From: Peptococcaceae bacterium UBA5752
GTDB lineage: Bacteria > Bacillota > Dehalobacteriia > UBA4068
DNA length: 64,000 nt
Assembly (NCBI GenBank): GCA_002419055.1
Contig: DIFI01000002.1
Coordinates: 1 to 64,000, forward strand
Direction: 5' to 3'
Positions 25,506 through 33,541 of this stretch are shown piece after piece. The notes below the pieces were generated by a model. That model did no database searches and was not told the origin of the DNA. It worked only from the letters and a program-made list of their open reading frames with translations. Both the position numbers and the translations under genes were made by a program. Each line of letters starts with the position of its first letter. The first letter of the stretch is position 1.

Positions 25506-26144
25506 TTATCCTATGTTTACATATGTGTCGGGAACTGGGCCGATGATTATACCTTCAGTCAAAAGCACAGTAGTTTCAACGGTTATTTTATCGTCAATAA
25601 ATGGCACTGATACCATCATTTCACTGCTGATATTCAGCCAGATCCGGTGGCGGGTCTGATTGACACCGGCTGAGATGAAGTCATCGGTTATTCCAATATT
25701 TACATAGCCCAGGCATGTAGTTTTAATAGGTATTTTCGGTCCCAATGATGCAAATAGTTTGCTCTTGGTAATACTGCCTGCCGGTATATAAAAAGTTTGA
25801 TTTACTGTCGACAATTGATCACTGATCGCGAAAGTTATGTCTGCTACCAATTGATTAATCAATGACGTATTGGGAAGCATTAACTCGACATTTCCATCGC
25901 TGCCCCGCTCAATAGTCATCAAAGTTTGATAATCCTGATATTCGGGATTTTCCTCAAATTGTTGTTTGACAATCTTGTTGACACTTTCAGTGACCAGAGA
26001 ATGAACCTTGGCATCCGCGATACTGCCGATCATCGGTGAAATAGCTTTTTCGAGCACGAATATGAAAGCCACCATAAGAACTAAAATAAAGACAATTATA
26101 AGGCGGCGGGATCTTCTTTTGTAGAAACCACATCGTCTGCGCAC
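25506..26144 (-). CDS. yunB: Sporulation protein YunB
   Basis: 212 residues. A basic start (MRRRCGFYKRRSRR), one membrane helix (15-32) and the conserved core ending in SAGVNQTRHRIWLNI and VPDTYVNI match YunB, a sigma-E/sigma-K-controlled protein of unknown mechanism. GTG start after GAGGTG. The gene lies 73 nt upstream of the penicillin-binding protein gene on the same strand. Confidence 0.88.
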   Translation of the reverse strand: MRRRCGFYKRRSRRLIIVFILVLMVAFIFVLEKAISPMIGSIADAKVHSLVTESVNKIVKQQFEENPEYQDYQTLMTIERGSDGNVELMLPNTSLINQLVADITFAISDQLSTVNQTFYIPAGSITKSKLFASLGPKIPIKTTCLGYVNIGITDDFISAGVNQTRHRIWLNISSEMMVSVPFIDDKITVETTVLLTEGIIIGPVPDTYVNIG

Positions 26145-26236
26145 AATATCACCTCATGGCTACTATATGCTGCTCTATTAGGTGTGGTTACAAAAAAGAC
26201 GACTTAATTTAACTAATTGTTCCCTTAATCAAACTC

Positions 26237-26265
26237 TTGACGTATATATGGATGTTTGTTACAAT
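26237..26265 (+). promoter_or_regulatory. Sigma-A promoter of the small-ORF/homocysteine unit
   Basis: TTGACG (26237-26242), a 17-nt spacer and TACAAT (26260-26265). Confidence 0.8.
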
Positions 26266-26314
26266 AAAATATAAAGTTTTATGTTCGAATAGCATTTTCT
26301 GAGGGAACAAGCAA

Positions 26315-26464
26315 ATGGATTCTATTAGATCTACCTACAAGTTAAGACCTGACGGACAAATGTCGATGATGCAAAGCGTCTTCAATGAGAAGAAGCTTAT
26401 TAATTTATGCTTAAATAAGCTGGCAAAAGTCGACCACGAAATTGTTTTTGAAAAACGAATGTGA
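26315..26464 (+). CDS. Unrecognised 49-residue protein or leader peptide
   Basis: A 50-codon ORF with GAGGG 9 nt before ATG 26315. The product starts MDSIRSTYKLRPDGQMSMMQ, then SVFNEKKLINLCLNKLAKVD and HEIVFEKRM. It has a methionine cluster at residues 16-19 and no membrane segment. The stop codon lies one base before a strong terminator stem, and the homocysteine genes follow with no clear promoter of their own. It may be a stand-alone small protein or a regulatory leader ORF; I do not recognise the family. Confidence 0.6.
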   Translation: MDSIRSTYKLRPDGQMSMMQSVFNEKKLINLCLNKLAKVDHEIVFEKRM

Positions 26465-26465
26465 T

Positions 26466-26500
26466 GGCTGCTTCCAGCGATGAGAAGCAGCTTTTTGTTT
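26466..26500 (+). terminator. Terminator between the small ORF and the homocysteine genes
   Basis: GCTGCTTC (26467-26474) pairs with GAAGCAGC (26484-26491), then TTTTTGTTT. It separates promoter 26237-26265 from the homocysteine operon, an attenuator-like layout. Confidence 0.85.
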
Positions 26501-26537
26501 GGCTTTCATGACAATTTTAAGATTTGAGGTGGAAATA

Positions 26538-27713
26538 ATGGTCAAAAAAACTTATGAAGAAATTAATGAAAAAATTAAAAGGGGAACTGCCGTTGTAGTC
26601 ACGGCGGAAGAAGTAATAGATATTGCAGCCGCGGAAGGAATCAAGAAGGCTGCTGAAAAAATCGATGTCGTTACAACAGGAACCTTCGGTATTATGTGTT
26701 CAAGTGGAGCTTTTTTAAATTTCTGGCATACCAAGCCTAAAATGAAGATGGCACATGTTTGGTTAAACGATGTTGCTGCCTATGGCGGAATTGCGGCAGT
26801 TGATGCCTATATCGGCGCAGCAGAGGTTATAGAAGGCGACCCCTGTAACAATAACCATCCCGGTCATTTTCGTTACGGCGGTGGTCATGTGATCGAAGAT
26901 TTGATCGCCGGTAAAGAAATTCGTCTGCGAGCTGATGCTTACGGTACCGATTGTTATCCGCTTCGTAAATTGGAAAAGACTATAACTATTAACGATCTAC
27001 GCGATGCTTTTATGTTTAACCCGCGTAATAGCTATCAGAATTATAATGTTGGCGTTAACTGCTCCGACAAGACTGTATATACATACATGGGCATTTTGAA
27101 GCCGCATTGCGCCAATGCTCATTATTCGAGTTCTGGTCAACTGTCGCCGCTGATAAATGATCCATACTACCGGACGATCGGTATCGGGACCCGTATTTTC
27201 TTAGGTGGCGGCGAGGGTTATGTGGCTTGGCCCGGCACCCAGCATGCTCCTAATGATCCCAGATCCGAAAATGGTGTTCCTTTGGGTGGCGCGGGTACGC
27301 TGGCTGTGATCGGCGATATGAAACAAATGAACAGCCGCTATGTACGCGGTGTCAGTATAACCGGCTACGGCGTAAGTTTGATGGTAGGTATCGGAGTGCC
27401 GATTCCGATTCTTGATGAAGAAATACTTGAATTTACCACGATTAAGGATCAAGATATATTCGCGCCAATTTGTGATTACGGTATCTTATATCCGGCAGGA
27501 GAAAAATGTGATATCGGTTCGGTCAGCTATGCTGAGCTTAAAACCGGTGAAATCGAGTTTCAAGGCAAAAAGATCCGTACCGCGCCTCTGTCAAGCTATA
27601 CAATGGCTCAGGAAATTGCCGGTTCACTAAAAGGTTGGATAAATCAAGGCAAATTCCTATTAGGACAGCCAAGCCAATTATTGCCAACAGATGAGAAAAG
27701 GGGGCAACTATAA
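26538..27713 (+). CDS. Homocysteine biosynthesis protein (HcyBio, DUF39/COG1900)
   Basis: 391 residues. Family members convert aspartate semialdehyde and a sulfide source to homocysteine without O-acyl-homoserine in methanogens and anaerobic bacteria. ATG 26538 follows GAGGTGG; the 13-residue in-frame extension is rejected. Conserved blocks include TTGTFGIMCSSGAFLNF, LNDVAAYGGIAAVDAYIGA and FLGGGEGYVAWPGTQH. Cys54 (in IMCSS) and Cys139 (in GTDCYP) are the likely counterparts of the persulfide-forming cysteines studied in archaeal homologues. The NIL-ferredoxin starts at its last base. Confidence 0.9.
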   Translation: MVKKTYEEINEKIKRGTAVVVTAEEVIDIAAAEGIKKAAEKIDVVTTGTFGIMCSSGAFLNFWHTKPKMKMAHVWLNDVAAYGGIAAVDAYIGAAEVIEGDPCNNNHPGHFRYGGGHVIEDLIAGKEIRLRADAYGTDCYPLRKLEKTITINDLRDAFMFNPRNSYQNYNVGVNCSDKTVYTYMGILKPHCANAHYSSSGQLSPLINDPYYRTIGIGTRIFLGGGEGYVAWPGTQHAPNDPRSENGVPLGGAGTLAVIGDMKQMNSRYVRGVSITGYGVSLMVGIGVPIPILDEEILEFTTIKDQDIFAPICDYGILYPAGEKCDIGSVSYAELKTGEIEFQGKKIRTAPLSSYTMAQEIAGSLKGWINQGKFLLGQPSQLLPTDEKRGQL

Positions 27714-28126
27714 TGGCTTATATAACTAAAAGCGTTTTTTTGAGGTTTTCGCCGGAGGTTGTTGATACACCGATTGTTTACTGTTTAGCGCATGATTTTC
27801 AATTAATCCCCAATATTATCAAGGCTGATATCAATCCGCAGAAGCAAGGATATATAGTAATGACTTTGTCGGGAGATGAAGACGATTACTGCCGTGGTAT
27901 CGATTATCTTAAAGAAAAGGGCTTGGAAGTAGAGGCATTGGTAGACCGCATTTCCTGGGATGAAAAGACATGTACACAATGCGGTGCTTGCACCGCTGTA
28001 TGCCCCAGTCGTGCCTTAACAATCAAGCGGCCACAGATGAGTGTGGAATTTGACGGCAGCAAATGTATTGTCTGTAATATGTGTATCCAGGCATGTCCGG
28101 TTGGCGCCGTCAAGTTAGACATCTAA
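27713..28126 (+). CDS. NIL-domain 4Fe-4S ferredoxin, homocysteine synthesis partner
   Basis: 137 residues. A NIL domain (about 1-75) precedes two 4Fe-4S motifs, CTQCGACTAVCPS and CIVCNMCIQACPVG. In archaea this protein pairs with HcyBio and may supply electrons or reduce persulfide. The start overlaps the HcyBio stop by one base. Confidence 0.92.
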   Translation: MAYITKSVFLRFSPEVVDTPIVYCLAHDFQLIPNIIKADINPQKQGYIVMTLSGDEDDYCRGIDYLKEKGLEVEALVDRISWDEKTCTQCGACTAVCPSRALTIKRPQMSVEFDGSKCIVCNMCIQACPVGAVKLDI

Positions 28127-28128
28127 AC

Positions 28129-28863
28129 ATGGAAGAAAAAAGAGTTTACCGCAGCCGTTTCGGCAAAAGTTTGGAAACGCATACCTTGAAAATCGGTGAA
28201 ACCGATTTGGCACTTTGTCTTAAACCAGCCGTTTATCAGCAGGCCGAAGCAGGTTTGAAAAATTATATCATTGAGCTGCGCACCAAGTTACAAGCCTATA
28301 TTGCTAGCGACAATCAGTTTGCGTCAACTCATCAACCATATCAAGTATCTGATGATGCTCCCGAAATTGCTCAAGCCATGGCAAAAGCGGCATCTCTTGC
28401 CGGTGTTGGGCCGATGGCCGCAGTTGCCGGTGCTTTCGCCTATTATGCCGGAGAGTATCTGCGCCAATTTAGTGACGAGCTGATAGTAGAAAACGGCGGT
28501 GATATTTATCTGGTTGGTCAAACGCCGCGCCTCGTCGGTGTTTTTGCCGGCAAATCGCCATTTTCCGATAAGATAGCTATTAAAATACCGCCGCGTTTAT
28601 TACCGATGGGTGTTTGCACTTCTTCCGGTACGGTAGGACATTCGTTTAGTTACGGAATAGCCGATGCTGCGGTGATATTGGCGCCGTCGCCGCTTTTGGC
28701 CGACGCTGCCGCTACTGCGGCTGGTAATGTGGTCAAAAGTGACAAAGACGTTAAAGAAGCCGCCGATTTGGCGGCTGGTATTGAGGGAGTTTGCGGAGCC
28801 TTAATCATCTGCGGCAAGAGAATGGCTGCCTGGGGTGAAATAGAAATAGAAGCAATCAGTTAA
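28129..28863 (+). CDS. UPF0280 family protein (ApbE-like, COG2122)
   Basis: 244 residues. ApbE-like fold with VGPMAAVAGAFAYYAGEYLR and the glycine-rich SSGTVGHSFSYGIADAAVIL. COG2122 was implicated genetically in the archaeal sulfide-dependent homocysteine route, matching the neighbours. ATG 28129 is 2 nt after the ferredoxin stop with no obvious SD, so reinitiation is likely. Its reaction is unknown. Confidence 0.88.
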   Translation: MEEKRVYRSRFGKSLETHTLKIGETDLALCLKPAVYQQAEAGLKNYIIELRTKLQAYIASDNQFASTHQPYQVSDDAPEIAQAMAKAASLAGVGPMAAVAGAFAYYAGEYLRQFSDELIVENGGDIYLVGQTPRLVGVFAGKSPFSDKIAIKIPPRLLPMGVCTSSGTVGHSFSYGIADAAVILAPSPLLADAAATAAGNVVKSDKDVKEAADLAAGIEGVCGALIICGKRMAAWGEIEIEAIS

Positions 28864-28885
28864 ACTCTTCAAGGAGGTTGAAAAT

Positions 28886-29638
28886 ATGTCCGGTCATTCA
28901 AAATGGGCAAATATCAAAAGAAAAAAATCTAAAGTAGACGATGAAAGAGGCAAGGTATTTACTAAAATATCTAAGGAAATTGCCGTGGCTGTAAAACAGG
29001 GCGGACCCGATCCCGATGGTAATTTTCGGCTTAAGCTCTGCATACAGAAGGCCAAGGCCAACAATATGCCTGCCGATAATATCAACCGCTGTATTCAGAA
29101 GGCGGCCGGTATGGGAGACGGTAATGTATACGAAGAATTCTTTTATGAAGGTTATGGTGCGGGCGGCGTAGCGGTACTTTGCGCTATGATGACCGATAAC
29201 AGAAACCGTACTGCCAGTGAAATCCGTTATATCTTTTCCCGTAATAACGGTAACCTCGGTGAAACGGGCTGTGTCGGCTGGATGTTTGAGCGCAAAGGGC
29301 AAATCATGGTAGATATCAGCGGCAAAGATGAAGACGAACTGATGATGCTTGCTCTTGATAATGGCGCTGATGATCTGCAGACAAACCAAGAAAACGAAGA
29401 GGCGGAAATTATTTCCGCCCCAGATCAATTAGAAAAATTACGCAGTGTTTTAATTGAATATGGTTATAATGTCAGCAGCGCCGAAATCATCATGCTGCCA
29501 AGCAATACTGTGGAAATCACCGATGTCGAAACGGCTGCCAATCTGATGAAACTGATAGACGCTTTGGAAGACAATGATGACTTACAGGATGTTTACGCCA
29601 ATTACGATATCAGCGATGAGATAATGGAACAACTCTAA
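28886..29638 (+). CDS. yebC: YebC/PmpR family protein
   Basis: 250 residues beginning MSGHSKWANIKRKKSKVDDE, the family hallmark, with FSRNNGNLGETGCVGWMF in the middle domain. The family was annotated as transcription factors; recent work on YebC/TACO1 proteins indicates a role in translating proline-rich stretches. It follows UPF0280 by 22 nt. Confidence 0.95.
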   Translation: MSGHSKWANIKRKKSKVDDERGKVFTKISKEIAVAVKQGGPDPDGNFRLKLCIQKAKANNMPADNINRCIQKAAGMGDGNVYEEFFYEGYGAGGVAVLCAMMTDNRNRTASEIRYIFSRNNGNLGETGCVGWMFERKGQIMVDISGKDEDELMMLALDNGADDLQTNQENEEAEIISAPDQLEKLRSVLIEYGYNVSSAEIIMLPSNTVEITDVETAANLMKLIDALEDNDDLQDVYANYDISDEIMEQL

Positions 29639-30501
29639 ACCAACAATTGCCTGATTGCAGCAATATGCTGAGGCGTGGTGCCGCAGCAGCCGCCCAGCAG
29701 TTGAGCACCTGCCTTATGACAGGCTAGTAGTCCGGCAGCGAATTCTTCGGTAGTTAAGTCGTAGCGGGTAGTGCCGTTTTCCAAGCGCGGTATGCCGGCA
29801 TTGGGTTGGATAATGATCGGTAAGCCAACCGGTAGCATCTCTTTAACAATCGGTACGAATTCTTTAGGCGTAAGGTCGCCGCAATTGGCGCCGACAGCTA
29901 CTGCGCCACCGTCTAAAGCTGCTTTGGCAATCTCAACTGCACTGTTGCCCATAATTGTTCTGCCGCCTTTGGCGGCGGTTGCGAAGGTCATAGAGAGGAT
30001 TACCGGCAGATCGCTGGTATCGCGGCAAGCTTGGAGGATGATCTTTGCTTCTGCGAGATCAAAGACGGTTTCAATTATGAAGCCGTCTATTTTGTTTTCG
30101 GTAAGCGCTGCCACTTGACGGCAAAATGCATTAAAGAATTGCGCTTTGTCGCCTGTACCGTAAGGTTTGAGCATTTCCCCGGTAGAACCCAAATCGCCCA
30201 AGACGAATGCTTTACCGGCTGCTGCAGCCAAAGCAATACGGGCGGCGGCTCGATTAGCTTCGTCGCAGCCGCTGTCGCTGATGCCGCGTTTGGCTGCATA
30301 GATACTGTTAAGAGTCAGCGTATTGGTAATAATACAATCGCTGCCTGCCGCAATATATTCCTGGTGGACTTCGGCGACTTTTTCGGGCGCAATAATATTA
30401 TTGTTAGCACTCATATCGGTGCCTTTTTGTGCTAGCAGGCTACCCATAGCGCCATCGAAAAACAACGTTTTGCCGCTTGCTAAAGTTTGCAGAAAATCCA
30501 T
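29635..30501 (-). CDS. Homocysteine S-methyltransferase
   Basis: 288 residues, a single MetH-N-like homocysteine methyltransferase barrel. The N-terminus FFDGAMGSLL and zinc ligands in GANCGD and GGCCGT are present. It makes methionine from homocysteine with an unidentified methyl donor; there is no cobalamin or methyltetrahydrofolate domain, so it is not a full MetH. It follows rodA by 11 nt on the minus strand and ends tail to tail with yebC, sharing four bases. Confidence 0.88.
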   Translation of the reverse strand: MDFLQTLASGKTLFFDGAMGSLLAQKGTDMSANNNIIAPEKVAEVHQEYIAAGSDCIITNTLTLNSIYAAKRGISDSGCDEANRAAARIALAAAAGKAFVLGDLGSTGEMLKPYGTGDKAQFFNAFCRQVAALTENKIDGFIIETVFDLAEAKIILQACRDTSDLPVILSMTFATAAKGGRTIMGNSAVEIAKAALDGGAVAVGANCGDLTPKEFVPIVKEMLPVGLPIIIQPNAGIPRLENGTTRYDLTTEEFAAGLLACHKAGAQLLGGCCGTTPQHIAAIRQLLV

Positions 30502-30512
30502 ATTATCACCTC

Positions 30513-31685
30513 CTAAAATATTCCTTTTTCACTATGTATATCTACCGAGAGAATTATCCCTAAAGAAATTAAATTCATCAGCATACTGCTGCCGCCATAG
30601 CTCAATAGCGGCATGGTAATTCCGGTTATCGGCATTAGACCAATCGTCATACCAACATTGATAAATACTTGGAAGAAGAGAATAGCGGTAATACCGATGC
30701 AGATCAACGAGCCAAATTTTTCTTTGGCGGCGGCAGCGATTTTGAGACAGCGCAGTATTAATGCTAAGTATAAGGCTAATAAGCAGACGACGCCGACAAA
30801 ACCGGTTTCTTCGCCGACCACAGAGAAGATAAAGTCTGTGTGGTGCTCCGGCAGAAAGTCACCCTGTACCTGTGTGCCTTTGCCCAGACCTTTACCTAAA
30901 AAGCCGCCGGAGCCGATAGCTACCTGTGATTGTATCATATGATATCCTGAATCAAGAGGATCCATATATGGATTGATGAAAATAATCAGTCGCGTTAATT
31001 GGTAGCTTTGTAGTGGCATCCAAGAAGGAATATCGCTATCATTAATTTTATTATTGAAACCGTTTGTTACATTATAAAGAAAACCAAATAGAGCGACGAC
31101 GCAAATCACCAGTATAAGTAAAAGTATCAATATAGTTCTTCGCTTCAGTCCGCCGACATAGAGCATTACAAAAAAGATAAAAGTACAAATGATTGTGGTG
31201 CCTAAATCCGGTTCAATCAAAATTAGACAGATGGGGATACCCATTAAGAAAAACGACTTAATTAAATTATTCGGTCGATTTATTTTTTCCTGCCAATTGG
31301 AAAGAAAATAAGCAAATGTTATAACTAATATAATTTTGGCTAATTCTGAGGGCTGAAAGTCCATAAAGCCCAAATCGTACCAGCGGTGAGCTCCTTTTTT
31401 TTCCGGCATTAATAAAACACCAGCTAAGGCGATAACAATAAAGCCATATAACAGACGCGTGAGTTTAGAAAAGTGGTGATAATCAAATATTGCCATAACG
31501 AAAAAAGCAACACCGCCAAGAACAATCCAAGTGATTTGTTTTTTAAGATAATAAAAAGGAGCACCACTGATTAAATTGTTCGAGGCGCTGTAAAGTATTA
31601 CCAAGTTGACTACCAACAGTATCAATATTAAAATAACATATACCCAGTCAGCCCGTCGCAATTGCTGTCGTAGATGTTCGAACAT
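30513..31685 (-). CDS. rodA: Rod-shape SEDS peptidoglycan polymerase RodA
   Basis: 390 residues with about ten membrane helices. The signatures MDFQPSELAKI, LIEPDLGTTI and GITMPLLSYGGSSMLMNL identify the SEDS family. RodA polymerises glycan strands with a class B PBP during elongation. mbl lies a few kilobases away. Confidence 0.9.
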   Translation of the reverse strand: MFEHLRQQLRRADWVYVILILILLVVNLVILYSASNNLISGAPFYYLKKQITWIVLGGVAFFVMAIFDYHHFSKLTRLLYGFIVIALAGVLLMPEKKGAHRWYDLGFMDFQPSELAKIILVITFAYFLSNWQEKINRPNNLIKSFFLMGIPICLILIEPDLGTTIICTFIFFVMLYVGGLKRRTILILLLILVICVVALFGFLYNVTNGFNNKINDSDIPSWMPLQSYQLTRLIIFINPYMDPLDSGYHMIQSQVAIGSGGFLGKGLGKGTQVQGDFLPEHHTDFIFSVVGEETGFVGVVCLLALYLALILRCLKIAAAAKEKFGSLICIGITAILFFQVFINVGMTIGLMPITGITMPLLSYGGSSMLMNLISLGIILSVDIHSEKGIF

Positions 31686-31816
31686 TTTTTAGCTCCTTAA
31701 TATAATACGGTAATTATAGCTTCTATTATTAGCAAAGGCAATAGCTTGGCTGTCAATTTAACAATAGATTTATATATGATTTAATTATAATAGCGTTGTC
31801 GATAATTTGCAAATTA

Positions 31817-31846
31817 AAAGGGAAACACCAGTTGGTGTTTCCCTTT
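31817..31846 (-). terminator. Terminator after the mop gene
   Basis: A 14-bp inverted repeat (31817-31830 with 31833-31846) whose minus-strand exit is moderately T-rich (CTTTTAATTT). Confidence 0.7.
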
Positions 31847-31849
31847 GAG

Positions 31850-32062
31850 TTATTCGGTAATGCCAACCATTACCGAAGTGGCCTTTATGACCGCTATAGC
31901 TTCTTTACCGACTGCAAGTCCCAAATCTTTGACTGCTTTTAAGGAGATAGTCGAGGTTATTTGTTTGCCATTTCCAATGTCGATGGTAACGATACTGTTA
32001 ACGGCGCCGTTTTCAATATTGGTAATCTTGCCGGGTAGTTGGTTTTGTGCGCTGAGTATCAT
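31850..32062 (-). CDS. mop: Molbindin-type TOBE domain protein
   Basis: 70 residues, a single Mop/TOBE domain: NQLPGKITNIENGAVNSIVT, then LGLAVGKEAIAVIKATSVMV. Such molbindins bind molybdate or tungstate as oligomers. SD GGGGGATTAATC precedes the ATG. It suggests molybdo- or tungsto-enzymes elsewhere in the genome. Confidence 0.92.
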   Translation of the reverse strand: MILSAQNQLPGKITNIENGAVNSIVTIDIGNGKQITSTISLKAVKDLGLAVGKEAIAVIKATSVMVGITE

Positions 32063-32143
32063 GATTAATCCCCCATTTGTTTTATTATTATTTGTTTAGT
32101 ATTCCAGCAAAAAACAGAATTATTTATCGTAATATCAGAGTAT

Positions 32144-32172
32144 TTGCTATCGCAAAACTGTTGTGATATGAT
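32144..32172 (+). promoter_or_regulatory. Putative promoter for rmuC
   Basis: TTGCTA (32144-32149), a 17-nt spacer and TATGAT (32167-32172), ahead of SD AAGGAG and ATG 32205. Confidence 0.6.
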
Positions 32173-32204
32173 TACAATTAAGATAATTGGAAGGAGCATT
32201 TGCC

Positions 32205-33476
32205 ATGGAACTGGTTTCTTTGATATTGCAGATAATTATCATCATTATTTTGATAACGGTGATTATCATATTTTTGAATCGACGCAATCAACAGAGTGTC
32301 GGCTTTCAACAAATTGAGCAGCTGCAAAAGGATCTGCAAAGGATTGAAGAGCGTCTGCACAGTGATATTAGTGACAACCTGCAAAGTTCAATGCGCAATA
32401 TCAGTGAGATAATCGGCGGTACTCAACGGGATAATTTCCTCAATCTTGAAAACCGTTTTAAGACGTTTGAAGTCACCAACGAGCAAAAGCTTGATAATAT
32501 CCGCACTACCATGGAGATCAATCTGGCCAATATCCGTGAAGATGGCAATCGCCGTCTTGAAGACATGAGAGCTACTGTTGATGAAAAATTGCAAAAAACC
32601 TTAGAAGAGAAGATGACTCAATCATTCCAATTGGTTAACGAACGTTTGGAGCAGGTATATAAAGGGCTTGGCGAAATGCAGACATTGGCTGTCGGTGTTG
32701 GCGATCTCAAAAAAGTACTAAATAATGTCAAAACCCGCGGCATTTTGGGTGAATTGCAGCTTAAAGCTATTTTAGAAGAAATTTTAACACCGGAACAGTA
32801 TGAAAGCAATGTGGCAGTGATTCCGGCCAGCGCTAATAGAGTTGAATTTGCCATCAAGCTGCCGGCTGAAGATGATAGCTTTATTTATCTGCCCATCGAT
32901 GCCAAATTTCCCGGCGATTCCTACAGCGCGCTTCAAGACGCTTATGAGAGTGGATCCGTTGAGGCAATTAATAGAGCAGTTGCCCGCTTGCTGGCAGTTA
33001 TTCGCAGCGAAGCAAAGGATATTCATGATAAATATATCGGTCCGCCTTATACTACTGATTTTGCAGTGATGTTCCTGCCTTTTGAGGGGCTTTATGCCGA
33101 GGTAGTAAACAGAGGTATGATCGAGGAACTACAACGCAAATATAGAGTTAATATTGCCGGTCCCAGTACCATGGCGGCGTTGCTTAACAGCCTGCAAATG
33201 GGATTTAAAACGCTGGCTATTCAAAAGCGCAGTACCGAAGTCTGGCAGTTGTTGGGGGCAGTTAAGGCGGAATTCGAAAAATTTGATGAAATATTGAGGG
33301 CAACTCAACAACGGTTGGAACAAGCCAATCAGAATCTTGACAAACTGGTTGGCATTCGCACCAGAGCGATTAATCGCAAACTGCGCGATGTGGAAAAGCT
33401 TGAAGAGAATATCAGTACGCAATTGCTTGGAGATGATCCAAACGAAATTGAGGAAGAAGAATTAAATATCGTTTAA
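32205..33476 (+). CDS. rmuC: DNA recombination protein RmuC
   Basis: 423 residues: N-terminal membrane helix (about 3-24), a long coiled coil (about 30-150) and the RmuC nuclease-like domain with LPIDAKFPGDSY and FLPFEGLYAEV. RmuC limits inversions at short repeats. ATG 32205 follows GGAAGGAG; a 6-residue in-frame extension is rejected. Confidence 0.92.
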   Translation: MELVSLILQIIIIIILITVIIIFLNRRNQQSVGFQQIEQLQKDLQRIEERLHSDISDNLQSSMRNISEIIGGTQRDNFLNLENRFKTFEVTNEQKLDNIRTTMEINLANIREDGNRRLEDMRATVDEKLQKTLEEKMTQSFQLVNERLEQVYKGLGEMQTLAVGVGDLKKVLNNVKTRGILGELQLKAILEEILTPEQYESNVAVIPASANRVEFAIKLPAEDDSFIYLPIDAKFPGDSYSALQDAYESGSVEAINRAVARLLAVIRSEAKDIHDKYIGPPYTTDFAVMFLPFEGLYAEVVNRGMIEELQRKYRVNIAGPSTMAALLNSLQMGFKTLAIQKRSTEVWQLLGAVKAEFEKFDEILRATQQRLEQANQNLDKLVGIRTRAINRKLRDVEKLEENISTQLLGDDPNEIEEEELNIV

Positions 33477-33478
33477 AA

Positions 33479-33518
33479 ACAAAAGCCGTCTGTGATATAA
33501 GTCACAGGCGGCTTTTTA
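33479..33518 (+). terminator. Terminator after rmuC
   Basis: AAAAGCCGTCTGTGA pairs with TCACAGGCGGCTTTT (one T-G pair), followed by T. It may also serve purA from the other side. Confidence 0.85.
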
Positions 33519-33541
33519 GTATCTATTAATTTGTATTTAAG

